Positions 1 to 5,635 of a stretch of DNA of 7,448 nt are shown in pieces. Below the pieces are notes generated by a model that saw only the letters and a program-made list of their open reading frames with translations, was not told the DNA's origin and ran no database searches. Numbering within the stretch: the stretch's first letter is position 1; every line of letters starts with the position of its first letter. The stretch is taken from positions 1-7,448 of the forward strand of contig CAZVWH010000123.1 of assembly GCA_964631175.1 (NCBI GenBank), in the 5' to 3' direction. Source of the stretch: CAZVWH01 sp964631175. GTDB lineage: Bacteria > Planctomycetota > Phycisphaerae > Sedimentisphaerales > Anaerobacaceae. The position numbers and the translations under genes are program-made.

Positions 1-27
1 CTTCGGCCTAAAGGCCTCGCAATGACA
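1..27. repeat. End of a dispersed palindromic (REP/MITE-like) repeat, cut by the window edge
   Basis: The right end, CTCGCAATGACA (16-27), matches the right ends of the two elements at 3947-3958 (CTCGAAATGACA) and 4079-4090 (CTCGGAATGACG). It is preceded by CTTCGGC and a small GGCCT/AGGCC palindrome (5-16), in the place where the 4006-4090 element has its CCCGCC/GGCGGG hairpin. The left half lies outside the window. This is therefore a third member of the same intergenic repeat family, sitting upstream of the regulator operon. The identity of the last 12 bases is seen directly; family membership is inferred. Confidence 0.6.
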
Positions 28-81
28 CAAAAACGCCTTATTTTCTGTGTGAACGGTTACGAAAATTTTTTTGCAAAATCC

Positions 82-109
82 TTGACAAACAATTTGATTA
101 TGATATATT
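82..109 (+). promoter_or_regulatory. Sigma70-like promoter of the GntR-ABC operon
   Basis: A perfect -35 box TTGACA (82-87) is followed after 16 bases by TATATT (104-109). A TG at 101-102 stands one base before the -10, giving an extended -10 element. Transcription would start near 116-118, leaving a leader of about 30 bases before the regulator's ATG at 148. A perfect TATAAT also occurs at 119-124 but has no good -35 at 16-18 bases, so it is the less likely -10. The leader carries AAAGGTG (137-143) as the ribosome binding site. Confidence 0.7.
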
Positions 110-126
110 TGTAATAGTTATAATAG
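109..126 (+). promoter_or_regulatory. Tandem 9-base repeat over the start site, possible operator
   Basis: TTGTAATAG (109-117) is followed directly by TTATAATAG (118-126), identical at 8 of 9 positions. It starts at the last base of the -10 and runs past the predicted start site. A protein bound here would block RNA polymerase, which suits autorepression by the GntR-type protein encoded next. The known YtrA-type pattern is an inverted repeat, however, and AT-rich sequence makes chance repeats common. The operator role is only inferred. Confidence 0.3.
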
Positions 127-147
127 CGCAAGTAACAAAGGTGTTTT

Positions 148-543
148 ATGCAGATTCGTATAGATAACGCCTCAGACAGGCCTGTTTATCAGCAGATAAT
201 CGACCAGGTTAAGCGCGATATTGCCTTAGCAAGATTGGCCAAAGAAGATAAGCTGCCTACGGTAAGACAATTAGCCAGACAAATTGCCATAAATCCCAAC
301 ACGATAGCTAAAGCCTACCGCCAATTGGAGCAGGAAGGTATCATCACCACCAAGCCCGGTGCCGGCGCCTTTGTAGCCAATCTGGATAGTAATTTGAACA
401 GGTCTGTCAGAAAAAAACTCATCTCAGAGGAGCTGCAGCGTATTGCAGTCGAGGCCTATCACATGCAAATAGACAGGCAAACGTTATTGGAGCTATTCAA
501 TAACGCTATCGAAAAATTTAATTTTCCCACGATAAAAGGATAG
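148..543 (+). CDS. GntR-family (YtrA subfamily) transcriptional repressor
   Basis: This 131-residue DNA-binding protein probably represses its own operon, acting in the cytoplasm. Residues 1-77 form the GntR winged helix: the N-terminal strand and PVYQQI (12-17), the helix-turn-helix with LPTVRQLA (36-43) and NPNTIAKAYRQLEQEGI (49-65), and the wing with KPGAGAFV (69-76). The C-terminal part (about 80-131) is a short two-helix dimerisation tail and not a ligand-binding domain; this places it in the small YtrA subfamily and not FadR, HutC or MocR. The ATG at 148 follows AAAGGTG at 137-143 and the N-terminus aligns with the family start. The ABC ATPase begins four bases after its stop, the classic ytrA arrangement in which the regulator controls the transporter in response to envelope stress or antibiotics. 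That stimulus is known from Bacillus and is not shown here. Family is secure; target and signal are inferred. Confidence 0.92.
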   Translation: MQIRIDNASDRPVYQQIIDQVKRDIALARLAKEDKLPTVRQLARQIAINPNTIAKAYRQLEQEGIITTKPGAGAFVANLDSNLNRSVRKKLISEELQRIAVEAYHMQIDRQTLLELFNNAIEKFNFPTIKG

Positions 544-547
544 ACAA

Positions 548-1465
548 ATGTCTGATTCGGTTGTCGAAATACAAAACCTGGTGAAATACTTTGATGGCCG
601 ATGCGTTTTAGACGGCATCAACCTAAAGGTGCCGCGCGGCTGCATATACGGCCTATTGGGACGAAATGCCTCCGGCAAGACAACAATCATTCGGATTCTT
701 TTAGGCCATGAGAGGCCAACCCGAGGACAGACCTTCCTGCTAGGCACCGATTCGGCAAACCTCCCCGCGAAAATCCACGGCCGAATAGGCTATGTAGCTG
801 AAGGCCATAACCTTATTCAAAACTATAGAGTAGGCCGATTAGTAAAACTCTGCAAAAGCCTTTCCTTGCAGTGGAACGATAAGTTCTTTAAGTCTCTCAT
901 AGAAACGTTCCGTCTGCCGATGGACCGCAGGGTAAGAGACTTTTCTATGGGTATGCGAGCACAATTGAATCTGTCATTAGCTATGGCGATAGAGCCAGAG
1001 CTGCTCATCCTTGACGACCCTACGCTGGGACTTGATACCGTTGCCCGCCGACAGTTTCTCGAGCTTGCAATCGATGTAATTCAAAAGCAAGGCCGAACTA
1101 TTTTATTCTGCTCGCATATCCTAAGTGACGTCGAGCGAATCGCCGACCGAATCGGGATATTCGCCGCCGGCAAACTTGTGGTCGATTGTCCGCTGGAAGA
1201 GCTTAAAACACGAGTTAAAAAACTGCGGATAATATTTACTGAAGCCATTCCGACAAATTTATACCTGCCGGAAGCAGTAAATCTACAAAGCCAGGGCCGC
1301 GAGATGATAATAACTGTTGTCAACTGGAATCAGCAAAAACAAACTATCCTGGAGACCTACAAGCCCTCAAGCTGCACGGAGCTGCCGATGAGCTTGGAGG
1401 ATATATTCATAGAATGCACAAAACCTATTTCCACGCCAATACAGGTTGAAAAACAGGAGATATAG
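548..1465 (+). CDS. ABC transporter ATP-binding protein (YtrB/CcmA-like)
   Basis: This 305-residue ATPase should power the permease encoded next to it. The ABC domain covers about residues 5-215. Walker A is GRNASGKT (38-45). The Q-loop position reads GYVAE (81-85), with Glu instead of Gln. The signature is FSMGMR (132-137) instead of LSGGQ, as often seen in ABC-2 type ATPases. Walker B is LLILDD (152-157), the D-loop is LGLD (160-163) and the switch histidine is H190 in FCSHIL. The usual catalytic Glu after Walker B is Asp157. Residues from about 216 onward form the extra C-terminal domain found in ABC-2 exporter ATPases. AAAGGA (535-540) lies seven bases before the ATG, inside the end of the regulator gene, so translation is probably coupled. 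The transported compound cannot be read from the sequence. Export or envelope-stress function is inferred from the YtrA-type neighbour. Confidence 0.93.
   Translation: MSDSVVEIQNLVKYFDGRCVLDGINLKVPRGCIYGLLGRNASGKTTIIRILLGHERPTRGQTFLLGTDSANLPAKIHGRIGYVAEGHNLIQNYRVGRLVKLCKSLSLQWNDKFFKSLIETFRLPMDRRVRDFSMGMRAQLNLSLAMAIEPELLILDDPTLGLDTVARRQFLELAIDVIQKQGRTILFCSHILSDVERIADRIGIFAAGKLVVDCPLEELKTRVKKLRIIFTEAIPTNLYLPEAVNLQSQGREMIITVVNWNQQKQTILETYKPSSCTELPMSLEDIFIECTKPISTPIQVEKQEI
1455..1459 (+). promoter_or_regulatory. Ribosome binding site fixing the permease start at 1467
   Basis: AGGAG lies seven bases before the ATG at 1467, ideal spacing. It falls inside the extra codons that would be gained by starting at the in-frame TTG at 1446, which has no comparable site. 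It sits within the last codons of the ATPase gene, so permease translation is likely coupled to the ATPase. Confidence 0.75.
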
Positions 1466-1466
1466 A

Positions 1467-2096
1467 ATGTTTACGCTGATAAAGAGGGAAATTGAAGACC
1501 ATTTAGCATATTTCATCGGAGCAGTTATTCTCTCGGCGGTCCTTACCGCCTTATTGGCTTCGACCTTTTACTATTACGATGCTAAGGAACGCCCTGTGTT
1601 TGTCGGTCTTTCAATCCCTGCGATAATTGTGCTGGTAATCGGCTTTGCCGGAATGGGCGTAAGCCAGATGTACACCGATAGAAACAGAAAAATCTCCACA
1701 TTTCTATCTGCCCTGCCGGTAACACGCTGCCGGATACTGGTAGCCAGGATTATCACTGGGATTTTGGCCATTTTAGTCGTTCTTGTGCCGCTGACAGTTA
1801 CCGGCACGATTCTATGGCGTCTTTTTGCACCACCGATACCAATCTATCCTGGCCTGATTTTTGATATTTTTATAACGGCATTTCTAATGGCTTTTGCCTG
1901 TTACTGTCTGGGCCTGCAGACCGGCTGGACATCCAGCAGGATTACTCCTACGTTGGGCGGCCTGGTTTTAACCTGTATCCTTGTTCCGCTTATTCTTGTC
2001 AAAGGTTTCGGGCTGCTTATTAAAATAATACTCGTTTTGTTTATTATTGCGTCTTTGATACGTACGTGGCAGAAATTTAAGTCAACAGCTCTTTAG
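1467..2096 (+). CDS. ABC-2 type transporter permease, six membrane helices
   Basis: This 209-residue integral membrane protein should be the channel partner of the upstream ATPase. Hydrophobic segments lie at about residues 15-36, 46-66, 95-117, 129-150, 161-182 and 183-198. The last two nearly touch and may be read differently by a predictor. Between helices 2 and 3 is the charged stretch MYTDRNRKISTFLSALPVTR (68-87), which resembles the cytoplasmic loop of ABC-2 permeases (charged, then F-L-x-x-LPV-[ST]-R) that contacts the ATPase. The protein is short, like the permeases of ytr-type operons, so the working transporter is likely a dimer. Starting at ATG 1467 leaves one base between the ATPase stop (1463-1465) and this gene; an in-frame TTG at 1446 would add seven residues but is less likely. 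The permease role is well supported by topology and position. The substrate is unknown. Confidence 0.85.
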   Translation: MFTLIKREIEDHLAYFIGAVILSAVLTALLASTFYYYDAKERPVFVGLSIPAIIVLVIGFAGMGVSQMYTDRNRKISTFLSALPVTRCRILVARIITGILAILVVLVPLTVTGTILWRLFAPPIPIYPGLIFDIFITAFLMAFACYCLGLQTGWTSSRITPTLGGLVLTCILVPLILVKGFGLLIKIILVLFIIASLIRTWQKFKSTAL

Positions 2097-2106
2097 GAAT
2101 ACGGTT

Positions 2107-3762
2107 ATGAAATCTCGAAAGATTCATTCTGTTACAGTTTTGGCTACCGGATTTGTGGTGCTACTATTATTGTCACTACCATTATTCTGGGCCCGCTGGC
2201 TATGTGAGATAAATCTTTTAGACATGATGCCTCGTGATTCCAGAGAAATCACTATGAGGCCTTCTGGATTAGTTCCGTCCGAGCTGGAGAATGACCCCAA
2301 TGTGGTTCAACACTCCTATATTTCCGCAAGTATGGAACATGGAGAACCGGATTTCATTTTCCTTGGAATTTTCGATTATTTTTTAGACAGAGGGCCGAAA
2401 GGACGCTACTCAAATATATATCAATATGATAAAGATGATGAAGAATGGACGTATTTTGACGAAGATACCGGCCAAATCGTCTGTCACTATACGCAGCAAG
2501 AAAGACTGCCCGACAACACTTTACACCTGAGGAAAGTACAACTATATGCCGGACCGGAGGGAATATCAGAGACAAGCGATAAAACGCTCGGCCGATTCAT
2601 CTATCCACTTGTAGATAAAGACAGACCTTGGTTGTCACTATTTACACTTTACGACAAAAAACTACGCCGCTTTTTCCAAATCAATTTTAGGGATAGAACT
2701 GTAACCAAAGGTCCTAAGCTTGTAAAAGATGTCCTCCACAATCCCATCCAGATAGGTCGTATCGTTAAGAATTGGCCGCAAGTAAAAATATATTGGGAAC
2801 CACCCAAAATTAAAATCTCTGAAGAAGATAAAGAAAAAAGAAGCTATCGAATCGGAGATACCAAGCCGATAATAATAGATGTTGTTTATAACACATACCA
2901 GTATCTTCTTATTCTTGACGCAACCGGCCGAATCGATCTGCTGGATATGGAAACACTTGAATTTGCCGGAAGCGCAGGCTATTTACCTGCACCGGAAACA
3001 TTGTACCCATCGAAAAAATTTGTGACTACAAAAGATTTGTTGGCCTACGAGGTTAGGCCTTTAAACTTGAGTCCTTTTAGACCAGAAAGCAATTACAGAG
3101 GAATATTTACAGCCTGTGTTAACCGCGAGGGAACTTCTATGGCCGTGGCAGTATTCGATAAAGAAGGAAAAATGATTACAAACAGTTATACCAAGGCCAC
3201 AGAATATGCAGAACGTCGCCGAACCGTGACTGTGCCTACGAGCAAAGCGGTATTTTGGGAAGTTCCCTGGGCGCCTACACTGACCATTACAAAATATCTA
3301 TTGGAAAATCTTCATCCGCCTATTCTGTCTCTTGCCTCATACTCTTCAGCGGGTAGCATTGAAGCCGGTGCTGGTCATAGGGCATTATTTATCCTGCCCA
3401 ATTCATTTATAGCTATGAAGGGACGAGATGTCAGAAGTAATATGACAGAGAGGTTTTTTGCAGCTTTGATTATAATACTACCATCGATATTATTGGCTAT
3501 ATTTCTTGCCTGGCGGGTGGGCAAAGATGCTACGGTTGTGGGGCTTTCAGAGAATTCAAGAATTTTCTGGATACTTGTGACTATTGCTTTTGGCCTGGCC
3601 GGCTACATTACTTACAGACTGACGCGGCCAAAAGTAACTTTAGTGACCTGCGCCAATTGCGGCAGGATGCGCCGTCCCGATATGGAGAAATGTCACCGCT
3701 GCGGCAGCAAATGGCACGTGCCGGAGCTTATACCGCCCACCTGGCGGGTTATCGATACCTAA
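2107..3762 (+). CDS. Membrane protein of unknown function with C-terminal zinc ribbon, in ABC operon
   Basis: I cannot name a function for this 551-residue protein. It begins with a short basic stretch and a hydrophobic segment (about 9-29, an uncleaved anchor or signal). A large soluble region (about 30-447) follows, rich in beta-strand-like stretches; 255-300 reads like propeller or sandwich strands (ILDATGRIDLLDMETLEF). Two more membrane helices lie at about 450-469 and 486-504, separated by a short loop. After helix 3 comes a treble-clef or ribbon-like motif with Cys515, Cys518, Cys529 and Cys532 (CxxC, ten residues, CxxC), probably binding zinc. The ATG follows AGGA at 2095-2098, overlapping the end of the permease gene, so it belongs to the same transcript. 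The tail, with GLxxxxRxxW...G...YxTYRL before the ribbon, looks like a conserved module of planctomycete ABC operons (recollection, not searched). It could be an accessory or sensing subunit of the transporter. Confidence 0.8.
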   Translation: MKSRKIHSVTVLATGFVVLLLLSLPLFWARWLCEINLLDMMPRDSREITMRPSGLVPSELENDPNVVQHSYISASMEHGEPDFIFLGIFDYFLDRGPKGRYSNIYQYDKDDEEWTYFDEDTGQIVCHYTQQERLPDNTLHLRKVQLYAGPEGISETSDKTLGRFIYPLVDKDRPWLSLFTLYDKKLRRFFQINFRDRTVTKGPKLVKDVLHNPIQIGRIVKNWPQVKIYWEPPKIKISEEDKEKRSYRIGDTKPIIIDVVYNTYQYLLILDATGRIDLLDMETLEFAGSAGYLPAPETLYPSKKFVTTKDLLAYEVRPLNLSPFRPESNYRGIFTACVNREGTSMAVAVFDKEGKMITNSYTKATEYAERRRTVTVPTSKAVFWEVPWAPTLTITKYLLENLHPPILSLASYSSAGSIEAGAGHRALFILPNSFIAMKGRDVRSNMTERFFAALIIILPSILLAIFLAWRVGKDATVVGLSENSRIFWILVTIAFGLAGYITYRLTRPKVTLVTCANCGRMRRPDMEKCHRCGSKWHVPELIPPTWRVIDT

Positions 3763-3790
3763 AAAAAATATTTAGAGCCTATAATGCTCT
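3761..3790 (-). terminator. Possible terminator for leftward transcription
   Basis: The stem AGAGC (3774-3778) / GCTCT (3786-3790) has a seven-base loop. Read on the minus strand, it is followed within four bases by a run of eight T's (complement of the A-run 3761-3768). That order fits an intrinsic terminator for transcripts coming from the right-hand operon about 340 bases upstream. The stem is only five base pairs and not GC-rich, so it would be weak. On the plus strand no T-run follows the hairpin, so it is not a convincing terminator for the ABC operon. Confidence 0.3.
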
Positions 3791-3805
3791 GTTGAAAAGC
3801 CTCAC

Positions 3806-3958
3806 CGTCGTTTCGACCTAAGCCCCTGTTTCTGCTTTCGCCCGCTGCCCCGCCTTGCGTCGTAAGACGCAGGGGCAAGCAGAAGGCACGGGGGCGAAGT
3901 GGAGAAATCTGCTCAAAAATAGATTTCTCGACTCGCCTGCGGCTCGCTCGAAATGACA
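3806..3958. repeat. MITE/REP-like palindromic element A (about 153 bases)
   Basis: The ends are imperfect inverted repeats: CGTCGTTTCGACC (3806-3818) against GCTCGAAATGACA (3946-3958), pairing at 10 of 13 positions when one is reverse-complemented. The right 38 bases (3921-3958) match element B (4053-4090) at 31 of 38 positions. Inside are a nested hairpin (3830-3884) and a perfect nine-base inverted repeat GAGAAATCT (3902-3910) / AGATTTCTC (3921-3929). No transposase is encoded, so if mobile it would depend on enzymes elsewhere. The exact left boundary is uncertain because the left end is less well conserved. Confidence 0.55.
3830..3884. repeat. Nested long hairpin inside element A
   Basis: The core is TGCGTC (3856-3861), loop GTAA, GACGCA (3866-3871), a perfect six-base stem closed by a GNRA-type tetraloop. 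It continues outward, after a four-base bulge on the left side, with TGCCCC (3846-3851) / GGGGCA (3872-3877). Further out TTCTGCT (3830-3836) pairs with AGCAGAA (3878-3884) across a left-hand bulge. An alternative pairing, TTCGCCC (3837-3843) with GGGCGAA (3892-3898), is also possible. As RNA it could act as a transcript-end stabiliser for either convergent operon. No U-run follows, so it is not a standard terminator. Confidence 0.55.
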
Positions 3959-4005
3959 TTCTGAACTCTTTTCTACAGAGTAAGCCTATAATAAAACCTT
4001 TTTAT

Positions 4006-4090
4006 CGTCACCCCGAGCGAAGCCGAGGGGCCAACTAAAAAGCTATTTTATCAGATTCCTCGACCCGCCTTCGGCGGGCTCGGAATGACG
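4006..4090. repeat. MITE/REP-like palindromic element B (85 bases)
   Basis: The terminal inverted repeats are CGTCACCCCGAG (4006-4017) and CTCGGAATGACG (4079-4090), complementary at 10 of 12 positions. Just inside the right end is a perfect GC hairpin, CCCGCC (4064-4069) / GGCGGG (4073-4078), with a three-base loop. Inside the left end is a weaker CCCC (4011-4014) / GGGG (4027-4030) stem. The middle is AT-rich. The type (CGTCAnnCCGAG ... CTCGGnnTGACG ends, no gene inside) is common as dispersed intergenic repeats in many bacterial genomes. Here it lies between convergent genes, where it may also form an RNA end structure. Confidence 0.65.
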
Positions 4091-4133
4091 TTGTATTGCG
4101 TATCCATGGTCTTTTAGGTTTTATTAGACGTTT

Positions 4134-5585
4134 TTAGACTTTATCCGGAACCACAAACGGCTCTCGGTAGTTACGCTTGATAAGCATGTTCGCCATTTTG
4201 CTGTGCTCGCCGACGAATTCTTCCTTCTTCGGGTCCATTGTCAACATTGGGCCTATAGTTGCCGGCGTCTTTTCCAGGTTGATATCGTTCACACCAAAAT
4301 GAGTCAGCATACGCTCGAAAGATTCCATCATTTCATTGTTGCCCTTGATTGTCTCTGTTATTTCCTCGGTGGGCATTGTCCTGCCGAGCCGATAGGAAAT
4401 ATTGCCCATGTGACAGAGAGCAGCGGAGATGTGACCTACTTTGATGTCAGCATTCAGGTCGCTGACCTTGCGACTGCGTATGGCATCAATGAAGTTCTGG
4501 TGGTGTTCGCCGCCGCCGTGACCGGCAAATTGCTTTATCCTCTCGCCGTTGTTATCATATATCCAGCCACCAGCCGTGCCGGCAGCAAAATATCCATCCT
4601 CGCATTGTACTACAAAGCCAATATCAATACCGCGATATATATCTCTGGCATTGATACCTTTTTTGCGTGGCAAACCATGGACCTCAAAAATCAATGGAGC
4701 CGGTTTGTAATCGAAGAAGACTATCTGCGTATTGGCTGTCTCGCCGTCGTCATCGTATCCGAACCGGCCGCCGATGCTTATCACGCGCTGCGGCAGTCCT
4801 TTCTGGCCCAAAGCCCATCGAGCCTCGTCCATCTCGTGAGCTCCCTGGTTGCCGATGTCACCGCAGCCGGTGTTCCAGACCCAGTGCCAGTCGTAATGCA
4901 AACTCTTGCGCATCAACGGCTCCCTGTCAGCCGGGCCGCACCAGAGGTTATAATCACAAGACTGTGGGATCGGCTGCGGACCACTGACCTTGCCAATGCT
5001 GTTACGCACTTTGTAGCATAAGCCCCGTACCCAGAGGATTTTTCCTATATTTCCCTGGTTAATGTATTCAAAGGCGTTTCGGTAGGCCTCGGAAGAGCGT
5101 CTTTGGGTGCCGGCCTGTACGATACGGTTATACTTGCGAGCCGCCTCGACCATCTTGCGGCCTTCCCATATTTCGTGCGAGACGGGCTTTTCGATATAAA
5201 CATCTTTTCCGGCCTGACAAGCCCATACCGTCACCAGCGAATGCCAGTGGTTGGGAGTCGCCGAGGTAATTGCGTCGATGCTCTTATCTTCCAGGAGCCT
5301 GCGAACATCGGCGTAGGTTGTAAGTTTCTGCCCGTACTTCTTCTCGAACTTGCTCGCGCTGCTGTCCAAATGCGACTTATCCACGTCACATATCGCTACG
5401 ACACGGACCCCCGGGAGCTTATTGAAGTAGTCCATGTGGTTACTGCCTTGGCCTCCCGTACCGACCACCGCGAGGCGGATGTCGTCATTCGCACCAAGCA
5501 CTCGTGAATAGGGTGATGCAAAAACAGAAGCTACGCCTGCTGCCATCGTATTTTTCAGAAAATCTCGACGAGTTAATCTACTCAT
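4134..5585 (-). CDS. Tat-exported Gfo/Idh/MocA family oxidoreductase
   Basis: This 483-residue NAD(P)-dependent dehydrogenase probably acts on a sugar, inositol or sugar-acid-like substrate outside the cytoplasm. The N-terminus carries a twin-arginine motif TRRDFLK (5-11) and a short hydrophobic stretch (about 13-24), so it should be exported folded with cofactor bound, as known for Zymomonas glucose-fructose oxidoreductase. The Rossmann fold starts at about 36 with GTGGQG (42-47), followed by the acidic CDVD at 66-69. EKP (132-134) is the family hallmark lysine motif. The C-terminal alpha/beta domain includes DIGNQGAHEMDEARW (243-257), with His250 in the position usual for the active site. 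The ATG at 5585 is preceded on its strand by AAAGGAAAGGAA (complement of 5591-5602). The gene lies 50 bases downstream of the fusion-protein gene in the same direction, so the two probably share a transcript. Family and export signal are clear; the substrate cannot be determined. Confidence 0.93.
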   Translation of the reverse strand: MSRLTRRDFLKNTMAAGVASVFASPYSRVLGANDDIRLAVVGTGGQGSNHMDYFNKLPGVRVVAICDVDKSHLDSSASKFEKKYGQKLTTYADVRRLLEDKSIDAITSATPNHWHSLVTVWACQAGKDVYIEKPVSHEIWEGRKMVEAARKYNRIVQAGTQRRSSEAYRNAFEYINQGNIGKILWVRGLCYKVRNSIGKVSGPQPIPQSCDYNLWCGPADREPLMRKSLHYDWHWVWNTGCGDIGNQGAHEMDEARWALGQKGLPQRVISIGGRFGYDDDGETANTQIVFFDYKPAPLIFEVHGLPRKKGINARDIYRGIDIGFVVQCEDGYFAAGTAGGWIYDNNGERIKQFAGHGGGEHHQNFIDAIRSRKVSDLNADIKVGHISAALCHMGNISYRLGRTMPTEEITETIKGNNEMMESFERMLTHFGVNDINLEKTPATIGPMLTMDPKKEEFVGEHSKMANMLIKRNYREPFVVPDKV

Positions 5586-5616
5586 GATAATTCCTTTCCT
5601 TTAGATTAAGGAAGGC

Positions 5617-5629
5617 GGGGACAAGCCCC
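5617..5629. repeat. Small GGGG/CCCC hairpin between the two sugar-enzyme genes
   Basis: GGGG (5617-5620) and CCCC (5626-5629) face each other across a five-base loop in the 50-base gap. No T-run follows on the minus strand, so it should not stop transcription. It could mildly affect mRNA stability or the ratio of the two proteins. The stem is only four pairs, so it may be without function. Confidence 0.3.
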
Positions 5630-5635
5630 ATCCTG

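Larger units (their letters stand above)
3763..4133. other. Non-coding convergent intergenic region with palindromic elements
   Basis: These 371 bases separate the end of the rightward ABC operon from the end of the leftward sugar-enzyme operon. They hold the possible leftward terminator (3761-3790), two repeat elements (3806-3958 and 4006-4090), a spacer of 47 bases between them containing a small AT palindrome (ATAAAA/TTTTAT, 3991-4005), and an AT-rich stretch (4091-4133) with no recognised signal. No coding region with a sensible start, ribosome site or protein-like composition is visible. A 66-codon open frame on the minus strand follows the GC-rich repeat and is rejected as a gene. Confidence 0.8.

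Noticed and set aside
1446..1466. TTG start adding seven residues to the permease
   Set aside because: The ribosome site AGGAG at 1455-1459 is positioned for the ATG at 1467. The TTG would lie inside the ATPase gene with no suitable site ahead of it.
3759..3959. Minus-strand open frame of 66 codons in the intergenic region
   Set aside because: It coincides with palindromic element A, has no ribosome site and an Arg/Pro/Gly-rich low-information composition typical of GC-rich repeats.
4064..4078. GC hairpin as intrinsic terminator of the ABC operon
   Set aside because: The stem is strong but no T-run follows on the plus strand. On the minus strand the nearest T-run (TTTTT, complement of 4037-4041) is more than 20 bases away. 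It is better explained as part of the repeat element.
3806..4090. Possible CRISPR array or attachment site
   Set aside because: There are only two unequal copies with unlike interiors and no regular spacers. No integrase, cas gene or tRNA is nearby. The inverted termini fit a MITE/REP-type repeat better.
4203..5021. Long open frame (272 codons) on the plus strand
   Set aside because: It lies wholly antisense to the Gfo/Idh/MocA gene, whose motifs are unambiguous, and its product has no recognisable domain. It is a frame shadow of a GC-biased coding strand.
5103..5507. Open frame of 134 codons on the plus strand
   Set aside because: It is antisense to the Rossmann domain of the same oxidoreductase and shows no protein-like motif.
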